Shown here in pieces: positions 1 through 5,357 of a DNA stretch of 8,587 nt. Where the stretch lies: NCBI GenBank assembly GCA_018817195.1, contig JAHIUL010000060.1, positions 1 to 8,587 on the forward strand, read 5' to 3'. Each line of letters opens with the position of its first letter. Positions within the stretch are counted from its first letter, which is position 1. The DNA is from Candidatus Margulisiibacteriota bacterium. Lineage in GTDB: Bacteria > Margulisbacteria > WOR-1 > O2-12-FULL-45-9. The notes under the pieces were generated by a model. It searched no databases, was not told the DNA's origin, and worked only from the letters and a program-made list of their open reading frames with translations. The position numbers and the translations under genes were made by a program.

Positions 1-2
1 TA

Positions 3-143
3 AGGGCAACGCTCATAGATATTACAATTGATCAAATCGTTAAAGGCTCACAACTGAAAGAATTATCTGCTAGATGTTTTGTTGTTGACTGGGCGCCAAC
101 CTTTACGCTAAGACTGGAACAGCCGCTCAACTTAGCCTGCTAA
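3..143 (+). CDS. 3' end of an unidentified gene (partial)
   Basis: An open frame enters from the left edge and runs 46 codons to a TAA at 141-143. It reads as a plausible protein C-terminus with alternating hydrophobic and polar residues: it begins RATLIDITIDQIVKG, has FVVDWAP in the middle and ends PLNLAC. No start codon or family motif is visible, so no function is offered. The stop lies just before the extended -10 element of the next gene, which is where an upstream gene would be expected to end. The frame could be open by chance, since 46 codons is short, so confidence is moderate. Confidence 0.45.
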   Translation, partial: RATLIDITIDQIVKGSQLKELSARCFVVDWAPTFTLRLEQPLNLAC

Positions 144-147
144 CATG

Positions 148-156
148 TGCTAGAAT
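148..156 (+). promoter_or_regulatory. Extended -10 promoter of the flavoprotein gene
   Basis: TGC followed by TAGAAT (hexamer 151-156) matches an extended -10 element with one mismatch to TATAAT. No good -35 hexamer lies 16-18 bp upstream, as is usual for extended -10 promoters. The hexamer ends six bases before the ATG at 163, so transcription should begin at or within a base or so of the start codon, predicting a leaderless mRNA. No Shine-Dalgarno sequence precedes the ATG. Confidence 0.55.
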
Positions 157-162
157 CATAAT

Positions 163-1410
163 ATGACCAATAAACACTACGACATCTGCGTAATCGGAGC
201 CGGGCCTGCCGGCCTGATGGCCGCGGGAATTGCCGCGCAAAACGGCGCTTCAGTTGTTTTAATTGAAAAAAACAAACAACCAGGCAAAAAACTTCTCTTA
301 ACAGGCAAAGGCCGCTGCAATATCACAAGAGACGAACAAGATTTATCAGAATTTACAACCGCTTTTGGTAAAAACGGGAAATTTCTCTACCCTGCACTCA
401 AGGTTTTTAGCATTGAAGATACCATTAATTTTTTTGCCTCCCTCAGTTTGGAAACCAAAACAGAAAGAGGCCAGCGGGTTTTCCCTATTTCTGACAAAGC
501 AACTGACGTTCTCAAGGTCCTGCAGGCTTTTTTAAGGAAAAATAGAGTTGAGGTTTTGCGTGAATCTCCAGTAGTGAAACTAACGAAAAATGGCCAAACC
601 GTTGAAAAAGTTAATCTCGTTTCCGGCACAATTAAAGCCGATAAATATATAATCGCCACAGGCGGAGTTTCCTATCCTGAAACCGGCTCCAGAGGAGACG
701 GCTTTCGCTGGGCCAAACATCTAGGCCATACAGTTGTCCACCCATATCCAGCGCTAATGTCAATTATCACTAAAGAAGATTGGGTAAAAGACCTGCAAGG
801 ACTTAGCCTTAAAAATGTAAGCATCAGCATCTATCAAAATAACCGCAAACAGGACGAACGTTTTGGCGAAGCCTTGTTTACCCACGAAGGCATGAGCGGT
901 CCAATCATCCTGGATATGAGCAAAAACATTGCCCAACTATTAAAACAAGGAACTGTTGAATTAAAAATCGACCTTAAGCCAGCCTTGGATTATCCCAAAC
1001 TTGATCTTCGCCTACAGCGTGACTTTAAAACCAAAAGTAATAAAATGATGAAGAATTGCTTGGATGATTTACTGCCGCAAAAATTAATTCCTGTGATTGG
1101 CAACCTATCTGGGATCGAACCTGATAAAAAAGCTAATTCCGTAACCAAAGAAGAGCGCAAAACCTTACTGCATCTATTAAAAGAGCTAACCGTAACTGTC
1201 ATCGCAACTTCTGGCTTTAACAAAGCTGTCATTACAACTGGGGGTGTTAGCTTAAAAGAAATTGATCCGCGGACAATGAAATCAAAATTAATAGACAACC
1301 TCTATTTTGCTGGAGAAATCATTGATCTGGATGGCCCAACCGGCGGCTATAACCTTCAACTTTGCTGGAGCACGGGCTATCTGGCTGCCAAAAGCGCGGC
1401 CAGTGCATGA
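163..1410 (+). CDS. HI0933/YhiN (BaiN-like) family FAD-dependent oxidoreductase
   Basis: A 415-residue cytosolic flavoprotein. Residues 7-34 form the N-terminal dinucleotide-binding beta-alpha-beta unit, with GAGPAG at 12-17 and a terminal acidic residue E34. The family signature GKKLLLTGKGRCNIT lies at 40-54. ATGGVSYPETGSRGDGF follows mid-protein, and near the C-terminus is the second FAD-contacting block (ITTGGVSLKEIDP, then FAGEIIDLDGPTGGYNLQ). The length and motif order are those of a complete member. Proteins of this family are mostly of unproven function; some reduce steroid-type enones, so no substrate is assigned. The ATG at 163 is chosen because the nucleotide-binding motif follows at the usual distance, although there is no ribosome binding site (see the promoter entry). 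The gene converges on the ferredoxin gene. A redox partnership between them is possible but not shown. Confidence 0.93.
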   Translation: MTNKHYDICVIGAGPAGLMAAGIAAQNGASVVLIEKNKQPGKKLLLTGKGRCNITRDEQDLSEFTTAFGKNGKFLYPALKVFSIEDTINFFASLSLETKTERGQRVFPISDKATDVLKVLQAFLRKNRVEVLRESPVVKLTKNGQTVEKVNLVSGTIKADKYIIATGGVSYPETGSRGDGFRWAKHLGHTVVHPYPALMSIITKEDWVKDLQGLSLKNVSISIYQNNRKQDERFGEALFTHEGMSGPIILDMSKNIAQLLKQGTVELKIDLKPALDYPKLDLRLQRDFKTKSNKMMKNCLDDLLPQKLIPVIGNLSGIEPDKKANSVTKEERKTLLHLLKELTVTVIATSGFNKAVITTGGVSLKEIDPRTMKSKLIDNLYFAGEIIDLDGPTGGYNLQLCWSTGYLAAKSAASA

Positions 1411-1450
1411 AAAAAGCTCGAAACCTAATTAATAAGTTCCGAGCCTTTTT
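1410..1450. terminator. Bidirectional intrinsic terminator between convergent genes
   Basis: Arms at 1416-1424 (GCTCGAAAC) and 1436-1444 (GTTCCGAGC) pair around an 11-base loop. On the minus strand, downstream of the ferredoxin gene, the stem is nine continuous pairs with one G-U, followed by six T, which is a strong terminator. On the plus strand, after the flavoprotein gene, the same stem has one A-C mismatch and is followed by C and five T. It should stop transcripts from both sides, more efficiently on the minus strand. Confidence 0.85.
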
Positions 1451-1464
1451 CTTTTCAACTTTAT

Positions 1465-1653
1465 TTAGCTAATTTTGATAACACCAGCAGGGCAACTATC
1501 AGCAGCCTCCCTGATCTTCTCTTCGTTTGCATTCAAATCTGCTCCGTCTTTTACCTTAGCCAAGTCAGGCATTTCAAAAACTTCCGGGCATATTTGTTCG
1601 CACAAACCGCAGCTAGTGCAGCCTTCTTCAATAGTAACTGAATTAATCGCCAT
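1465..1653 (-). CDS. Monocluster [4Fe-4S] ferredoxin
   Basis: A 62-residue small acidic electron carrier. Cys12, Cys15 and Cys18 (CTSCGLC) together with Cys54 in the C-terminal SCPAG motif are the expected four ligands of one [4Fe-4S] cluster, as in Thermotoga- and Pyrococcus-type ferredoxins. Cys22 sits before Pro23 where those proteins have a disulfide cysteine, but the partner cysteine in the middle of the chain is absent (the region reads ADLNANEE), so no disulfide is expected. There is only one cluster motif, so it is not a 2[4Fe-4S] clostridial type. The ATG is supported by a Shine-Dalgarno sequence seven bases upstream and a good promoter before that. The redox partner is unknown; the convergent flavoprotein is one candidate. 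Confidence 0.95.
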   Translation of the reverse strand: MAINSVTIEEGCTSCGLCEQICPEVFEMPDLAKVKDGADLNANEEKIREAADSCPAGVIKIS

Positions 1654-1660
1654 TCTAAAG

Positions 1661-1669
1661 TCACCCCCT
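1661..1669 (-). promoter_or_regulatory. Ribosome binding site of the ferredoxin gene
   Basis: AGGGGGTGA lies seven bases before the ATG. The same nine bases at the same seven-base spacing precede the S1-domain gene, which marks this as the strong Shine-Dalgarno form of this genome. Confidence 0.85.
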
Positions 1670-1677
1670 CATTAATA

Positions 1678-1706
1678 ATCATAACCTGTTTGTATTTTAT
1701 TTTCAA
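1678..1706 (-). promoter_or_regulatory. Sigma-70-type promoter of the ferredoxin gene
   Basis: On the minus strand TTGAAA (1706-1701) and TATGAT (1683-1678) are separated by exactly 17 bp. The predicted start is near 1671, giving a leader of about 17 bases that begins at the Shine-Dalgarno sequence. The promoter is interlocked with the divergent phosphatase promoter, so polymerases on the two strands should exclude one another. Confidence 0.7.
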
Positions 1707-1718
1707 GCTTGCTAAAAT
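1690..1718 (+). promoter_or_regulatory. Predicted promoter of the phosphatase gene
   Basis: TTGTAT (1690-1695), 17 bp, then TAAAAT (1713-1718), with TG at 1710-1711 making an extended -10. The predicted start is near 1725, leaving only about four bases before the ATG at 1729, so the message would be nearly leaderless. The -35 lies inside the ferredoxin promoter on the other strand. Confidence 0.5.
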
Positions 1719-1728
1719 CAAAGGCAGG

Positions 1729-2400
1729 ATGCCTTATAAACATCTTATTATAACTTTATTTTTATTGCTTACTCTCGAATCACTTGTTTTAAGCCAACCA
1801 ATCATATTGGCTGATTATACTGACGCATCAAAACTATATATCAGCTATAAAGTAGAATCAAAAGTTGAAACATTTCCTTTTAAACTGGTCCAGGGCAATG
1901 GCCCCCTGCCCTACAACTATCGTATTATTGATAAAAAAATCCACACCGGCGGCCATCCATTAAATCCAAAAACAGATTTTAAAAATGATGACGAACAATG
2001 TTTAGCTATCTTGAACTATTTAAAATCAAAGGGCATTAAAACTATTATTGACCTGGAAAACACTTCAAATATCCAAACCCGATACAACAAGCTTCTCTCC
2101 CAAGCTGGTCTAAAAAGAATTCATATACCAATGCATGCTTTAAAAGTTCCGAATAAATATGAATGGAAAGTTATCAAACAAGCCATGAAACAAGCTGTTT
2201 ATATCCACTGTAAATGGGGCGCTGACCGCACTGGCGCAATAATCGGCCGTTATCTGGTCGAAGAAAATGGTTATTCCCCTCAAGAAGCGTATCTGGCTGT
2301 CCTTAGCGGAGGCTCACACGCCGGGCCAATCGGCGGCCTTAAAACTGATTGGCAGTACAGGAACCTTAAAGATTTTATTGGTAGCGGGGGTGGGATTTGA
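1729..2400 (+). CDS. Exported dual-specificity/tyrosine phosphatase-like protein
   Basis: A 223-residue protein from the ATG at 1729. A longer TTG start at 1690 would fall on the predicted -35 and would place extra residues before the signal peptide, so it is not preferred. Residues 4-22 are a hydrophobic segment after a basic start (signal peptide or membrane anchor), ending near QPIILA. The cysteine phosphatase P-loop is HCKWGADRTG at 160-169, with nucleophile Cys161 and Arg167 (CX5R). It follows IDLE at 107-110 and precedes a helix that supports the loop, as in the DSP/PFA-DSP fold. No clear general-acid Asp is visible in the loop near 133-142, so the activity and substrate are unproven; phosphoprotein, phosphoinositide or polyphosphate-type substrates are all possible. 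The last six residues (GSGGGI) and the stop are encoded opposite the initiator tRNA. Confidence 0.82.
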   Translation: MPYKHLIITLFLLLTLESLVLSQPIILADYTDASKLYISYKVESKVETFPFKLVQGNGPLPYNYRIIDKKIHTGGHPLNPKTDFKNDDEQCLAILNYLKSKGIKTIIDLENTSNIQTRYNKLLSQAGLKRIHIPMHALKVPNKYEWKVIKQAMKQAVYIHCKWGADRTGAIIGRYLVEENGYSPQEAYLAVLSGGSHAGPIGGLKTDWQYRNLKDFIGSGGGI

Positions 2401-2455
2401 ACCCACGGCCTTCAGGTTATGAGCCTGACGAGCTACCAGACTGCTCCACCCCGCG
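2379..2455 (-). tRNA. trnfM: Initiator tRNA-fMet (CAU), CCA encoded
   Basis: A 77-base cloverleaf with anticodon CAT in the loop CTCATAA. Acceptor bases 2-7 pair perfectly, while positions 1 and 72 are C and U and do not pair; a 1:72 mismatch is the hallmark of bacterial initiators and is needed for formylation. The D-stem carries A11:U24, another initiator feature. The anticodon stem is TCAGG/CCTGA, so two of the usual three G:C pairs remain and the first is A29:U41. The T-arm GTGGG/CCCAC is regular. The terminal CCA is encoded (TGG at 2379-2381 on the plus strand), unlike the tRNA-Leu of this window. Its 3' end overlaps the phosphatase gene by 22 bp. Confidence 0.95.
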
Positions 2456-2462
2456 ATGATTG

Positions 2463-2471
2463 TGTTATAAT
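2463..2471 (+). promoter_or_regulatory. Extended -10 promoter of rpoN, leaderless
   Basis: TGT followed by a perfect TATAAT (2466-2471). The hexamer ends six bases before the rpoN ATG at 2478, so the transcript should start at about the A of the ATG. The -35 region falls in the tRNA gene and is poor. No Shine-Dalgarno sequence precedes the ATG. The element is half of a palindrome shared with the tRNA promoter. Confidence 0.6.
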
Positions 2472-2478
2472 TATAACA
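2463..2478. repeat. Perfect 16-bp palindrome (symmetric promoter core)
   Basis: The 16 bases TGTTATAATTATAACA equal their own reverse complement. Each strand therefore offers the same extended -10, TGTTATAAT, with the two hexamers overlapping at the centre. This accounts for divergent transcription of the tRNA and rpoN from one opened region. It could also be a repressor site, but no matching copy was seen elsewhere in the window. Confidence 0.85.
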
Positions 2479-2498
2479 TGGCTGAACTACACCTTCAA
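2470..2498 (-). promoter_or_regulatory. Promoter of the initiator tRNA gene
   Basis: Read on the minus strand: TTGAAG (2498-2493), 17 bp, TATAAT (2475-2470), preceded by TGT as an extended -10. The predicted start is near 2463, about eight bases before the mature tRNA 5' end at 2455. Its -35 lies inside codons 6-7 of rpoN, so the two genes share both promoter and coding DNA. Confidence 0.75.
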
Positions 2499-3818
2499 CC
2501 TGAGGTCCGGCAGACTCTGGAGATGCTCCTGGCACCCCGCATGCTCCAAATGCTTAAAACCTTAAGCCTCTCCTACCCTGATTTAGTCGCGCAGATCACC
2601 AAAGAAGCTGAAGAAAACCCGGTGCTGGAGGTTGAACGCCAGGATGAATATGTTGAATTTATCCGCTACTTATCTTCTGATAGAAAATTAAAAAAACAAG
2701 CTGATTTTAGCGAGATGCCCGGCCTGGAAAATATCGGCAATGTTGAAAAAACATTAGAAGGACATCTATTAGAACAACTTGAGCTGGAAGACCTAGAACC
2801 ACCCTATCATGGCCTGGCCAAACAAATAATTGAAAACATTGATGATTTCGGCTTTGTGATTGACTATCCCCGTTTACGTGAAAAAATCATGGCCGAATTC
2901 TCTGTTTCCCGGCCTACGGTTGATAAGGCCCTAAAAATTGTCCAGACGCTTGAGCCAGAAGGCGTGGGCGCCCGTGATGTTAAAGAATGCTTATTGATCC
3001 AGATCAGGGAATATAATTTTGAAAATGATGCTCTGCAGGAAATATTAACTAAAGTAGTTGAAAAACACCTTGAGGACATCAGCAATAAAGAATTTGCCAA
3101 AATCGCTAAAACACTTAACCTGCCGGAAAACGGTATCGCAGAAATAGCTGATTTTATTAAGAATAACCTAAATCCTAATCCAGGGTCTGCTTTTGGCGGG
3201 CAAACCCGTCACGTTATCCCCTCCTTTTCCGTTGAGCAAACAGATAAAGGCTTTAAGGTCGTAAATCTAGAAACCCAGTATGGACCCAGAATTAATCTCT
3301 CTGCCCACTACCTAAAAATGCTGGATGATCCAAAAACTGACGCTAAAACCAGGGCCTTTCTTCAGGAAAAAGTCAAAATTGCCAAAAACCTGATGGAGGA
3401 TTTCCACAAAAGAAGTGAAACTTTAGATAAAATAGTGCGAAAGATAGTTGCGACCCAGGAAAACTTTTTGCGCAAAGGGGTCACTTGGTTAACGCCCCTC
3501 TCGCAAAAATCATTGGCCGATGAATTCGGCAGGCACCCGTCAACAATATCAAGGACTGTGACAGAAAAATATATCCAGACCCCTCAGGGGATGTTCTCTT
3601 TAAAATACCTTTGCCCCAGGGGGCCAAAAGGCTTAACTGCGGCACGCACCAAAGCTATGCTGGCTGAAATAATTGAAGCTGAAAACAAAACTAAGCCCAT
3701 GTCTGACAGCCAAATAACTGAACAGATGAAAAAACAGGGGGCAAAAATTGACCGCCGGACAGTAGCATATTATCGCAAGGAAATGAGCATACCTTCTCTA
3801 AAAGAGAGAAAAAAATAA
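2478..3818 (+). CDS. rpoN: RNA polymerase sigma-54 factor RpoN
   Basis: A 446-residue sigma factor that directs polymerase to -24/-12 promoters and holds it closed until an AAA+ activator remodels it. Region I (1-52) is Leu/Gln-rich and ends in EENPVLE (45-51). A short region II follows. The core-binding domain includes IIENIDDFGF (117-126) and LEPEGVGARDVKECLL (158-173). The DNA-binding domain has LTPLSQKSLADEFGRHPSTISR (338-359) with the HTH, then KYIQTPQGMFSLKYL (364-378). The C-terminal RpoN box reads IDRRTVAYYR (424-433), against the usual ARRTVAKYR. An upstream in-frame TTG at 2460 is possible, but the ATG at 2478 is preferred because promoter geometry puts transcription there and region I normally begins the protein. 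It overlaps the next gene by one base (TAATG), implying translational coupling with its activator. Confidence 0.97.
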   Translation: MAELHLQPEVRQTLEMLLAPRMLQMLKTLSLSYPDLVAQITKEAEENPVLEVERQDEYVEFIRYLSSDRKLKKQADFSEMPGLENIGNVEKTLEGHLLEQLELEDLEPPYHGLAKQIIENIDDFGFVIDYPRLREKIMAEFSVSRPTVDKALKIVQTLEPEGVGARDVKECLLIQIREYNFENDALQEILTKVVEKHLEDISNKEFAKIAKTLNLPENGIAEIADFIKNNLNPNPGSAFGGQTRHVIPSFSVEQTDKGFKVVNLETQYGPRINLSAHYLKMLDDPKTDAKTRAFLQEKVKIAKNLMEDFHKRSETLDKIVRKIVATQENFLRKGVTWLTPLSQKSLADEFGRHPSTISRTVTEKYIQTPQGMFSLKYLCPRGPKGLTAARTKAMLAEIIEAENKTKPMSDSQITEQMKKQGAKIDRRTVAYYRKEMSIPSLKERKK

Positions 3819-5209
3819 TGAAAAAAAACATGAAGAAGAAAAAGAAAGATACACATAAAAAAGCTAATATCCTGGTTGTTGATGATGAAAAAAGCATGCG
3901 TGACTCCATGCACATGCTGCTGCGCCAGGACTACAATGTTCAATTGGCTAAATCGGGCAAGGAAGCCATTGAAATTGTAAACCAACAGCATATTGATCTT
4001 GTGCTGCTGGACATTCGCCTGCCGGAACTGGACGGCATTGAAGCCCTTAAAATTATCAAGGGCATTGATGAGTCAATTGAAGTAATCATGGTCACTGCTG
4101 TGATCATGGTTAAAAATGCCGTGCACGCCATCCGCTTGGGCGCTTACGACTATATTACCAAGCCGTTTGATATTGAGGCACTTCAGGAGCAGGTGGAAAA
4201 AGCCCTGGAAAAAAGAAGCCTGCAGCAGGAAAATCAAATTCTGCGCCATTTAATCGACAAGGAACACCAGTTTGAAAAAATTGTCGGCAAAAGCAAAACA
4301 ATTAAGGAAGTTTTTAAAGCCATTGACGACGTGGCTAAAAGCAATGCCACTGTCTTAATCACCGGTGAATCAGGCACGGGCAAAGAATTAGTTGCCAAAG
4401 CAATTCATAATCGCAGCTCACGCAAAGAGAAACTAATTGTTGCAGTTAACTGTGCAGCCATCCCTGAGAACCTGCTCGAATCAGAATTGTTTGGCCATGA
4501 ACGAGGTTCTTTTACCGGTGCCCACGAACGGCAAATCGGCAAATTTGAAATTGCCAACGGCGGAACCCTTTTTCTTGATGAAATCAGCTCAATGCCCCTG
4601 CCCATGCAAGCCAAGCTGCTGCGCGCAATTCAAGAAAGAGAAATTGAAAGGATTGGCGCCGGCTACCCCACCCCAGTTGATGTGCGCATTATTGCTGCGA
4701 CAAATTCTGATATCAGGGAAGCCATAAAAAAATATAAGTTTCGCGAAGACCTTTATTACAGACTCAATGTTATCCCCATTCATTTGCCGCCGTTAAGAGA
4801 AAGAAAAGAAGACATTCAACTGCTGGCAACCCATTTCCTGCATAAATATAATCATGAGTTTGGCAAAAAAATTGTTGGTTTTAAAAAAGAGGCAATTAAG
4901 GCGCTGGAACAGCACGATTGGCCAGGCAATATCCGTGAACTGGAAAATCTGGTTGAACGACTCGTCGTCTTAACAAAGGATGATAATATCAGCATAGACA
5001 AACTGCCCCAGGAAATTACAGGCACCATCTGCAGTGAACCAGATACCAAAGAACAAAGCTTTCACCAGGCAGTCAAAAGATTTGAAGCTGATTTCATCCG
5101 CCGCGTATTAAAGAAAACCAAAGGCAAAAAAGGCGAAGCCGCTAAATTGCTGGGGATACACCGCAATACCTTGCTGCAGTTGGAAAAAAAGCTCAATATC
5201 AATGAATAG
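3818..5209 (+). CDS. NtrC-family sigma-54-dependent response regulator (intact)
   Basis: A 463-residue activator of sigma-54 polymerase. The receiver domain (17-130) has acidic pocket D22/D23, phosphoacceptor D65, T93 and K115. The AAA+ domain (about 153-385) has Walker A GESGTGKE (183-190), the sigma-54-contacting loop GSFTGA (230-235, a common variant of GAFTGA), Walker B LFLDE (251-255), sensor I in AATN (293-296), arginine-finger region FREDLYYRL (308-316) and sensor II WPGNIRELEN (368-377). A Fis-type HTH fills 436-460. All catalytic features are present, so it should be a working ATPase. The first 15 residues are a Lys-rich tail absent from typical receivers; a start at Met5 is also possible. 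It is coupled to rpoN by TAATG. No partner kinase is in the window. The sigma-54 promoter just downstream is its most obvious target by position. Confidence 0.96.
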   Translation: MKKNMKKKKKDTHKKANILVVDDEKSMRDSMHMLLRQDYNVQLAKSGKEAIEIVNQQHIDLVLLDIRLPELDGIEALKIIKGIDESIEVIMVTAVIMVKNAVHAIRLGAYDYITKPFDIEALQEQVEKALEKRSLQQENQILRHLIDKEHQFEKIVGKSKTIKEVFKAIDDVAKSNATVLITGESGTGKELVAKAIHNRSSRKEKLIVAVNCAAIPENLLESELFGHERGSFTGAHERQIGKFEIANGGTLFLDEISSMPLPMQAKLLRAIQEREIERIGAGYPTPVDVRIIAATNSDIREAIKKYKFREDLYYRLNVIPIHLPPLRERKEDIQLLATHFLHKYNHEFGKKIVGFKKEAIKALEQHDWPGNIRELENLVERLVVLTKDDNISIDKLPQEITGTICSEPDTKEQSFHQAVKRFEADFIRRVLKKTKGKKGEAAKLLGIHRNTLLQLEKKLNINE

Positions 5210-5227
5210 CAATCTGGCATCCCTGCA

Positions 5228-5270
5228 CACTTACAAGTGCGCCACAATATTGTTTTGCCCATACATATGT
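5228..5270. promoter_or_regulatory. Cluster of three short palindromes, candidate activator-binding region
   Basis: Three perfect palindromic elements occur in 43 bp: CACTT-AC-AAGTG (5228-5239), ACAATATTGT (5244-5253) and ACATATGT (5263-5270). Their centres lie about 93, 78 and 60 bp before the predicted sigma-54 start at 5327, a position where NtrC-type enhancer sites are commonly found. The three sequences are not alike, so they are not clearly repeats of one operator, and short AT-rich palindromes arise by chance. Confidence 0.3.
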
Positions 5271-5300
5271 GCTAAACTTGCCAAATCAAGCAGTTTTTCC

Positions 5301-5316
5301 TGGCAATAAGGTTGCT
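5301..5316 (+). promoter_or_regulatory. Sigma-54 (-24/-12) promoter
   Basis: TGGCAATAAGGTTGCT fits the consensus TGGCACG-N4-TTGCW. The -24 block TGGCA and the whole -12 block TTGCT match; the bases after TGGCA are A and T instead of C and G. The GG (5302-5303) and GC (5314-5315) doublets are spaced exactly as required. The predicted start is near 5327, giving a 31-base leader that contains the strong Shine-Dalgarno sequence of the 111-aa gene. The gene for sigma-54 and a complete sigma-54 activator lie immediately upstream. Confidence 0.85.
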
Positions 5317-5346
5317 TATATAAAAGTAGTTGAAATATTAATTATC

Positions 5347-5353
5347 GGAGGTG
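5347..5353 (+). promoter_or_regulatory. Ribosome binding site of the 111-aa gene
   Basis: GGAGGTG, a near-perfect Shine-Dalgarno sequence four bases before the ATG at 5358. It fixes this start and is good evidence that the short frame is a real gene. Confidence 0.9.
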
Positions 5354-5357
5354 GGCC

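Noticed and set aside
1690..1728. TTG at 1690 as the phosphatase start
   Set aside because: It coincides with the predicted -35 hexamer; starting at 1729 gives a clean signal peptide.
2460..2477. TTG at 2460 as the rpoN start, adding six residues
   Set aside because: It lies upstream of the predicted transcription start and overlaps the -10 element; no Shine-Dalgarno sequence supports it.
2314..2535. Minus-strand open frame of 73 codons across the initiator tRNA
   Set aside because: It is a translation of the tRNA itself plus flanks; phrases like AVGSNPTPATN are typical of spurious frames over tRNA genes.
3691..3991. Two minus-strand frames with very hydrophobic, Phe-rich stretches
   Set aside because: They are antisense to the Lys/Asn-rich A runs at the rpoN/activator junction, which translate as Phe-rich sequence; they have no start signals and lie inside two clear genes.
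5215..5230. TGGCATCCCTGCA as a second sigma-54 promoter
   Set aside because: The GG and GC doublets are four bases too close together, which sigma-54 does not tolerate.
5317..5341. Sigma-70 -10-like TATATA/TATTAA sequences before the 111-aa gene
   Set aside because: No adequate -35 stands at the right distance, and the second would start transcription inside the Shine-Dalgarno sequence; the sigma-54 match is much better.
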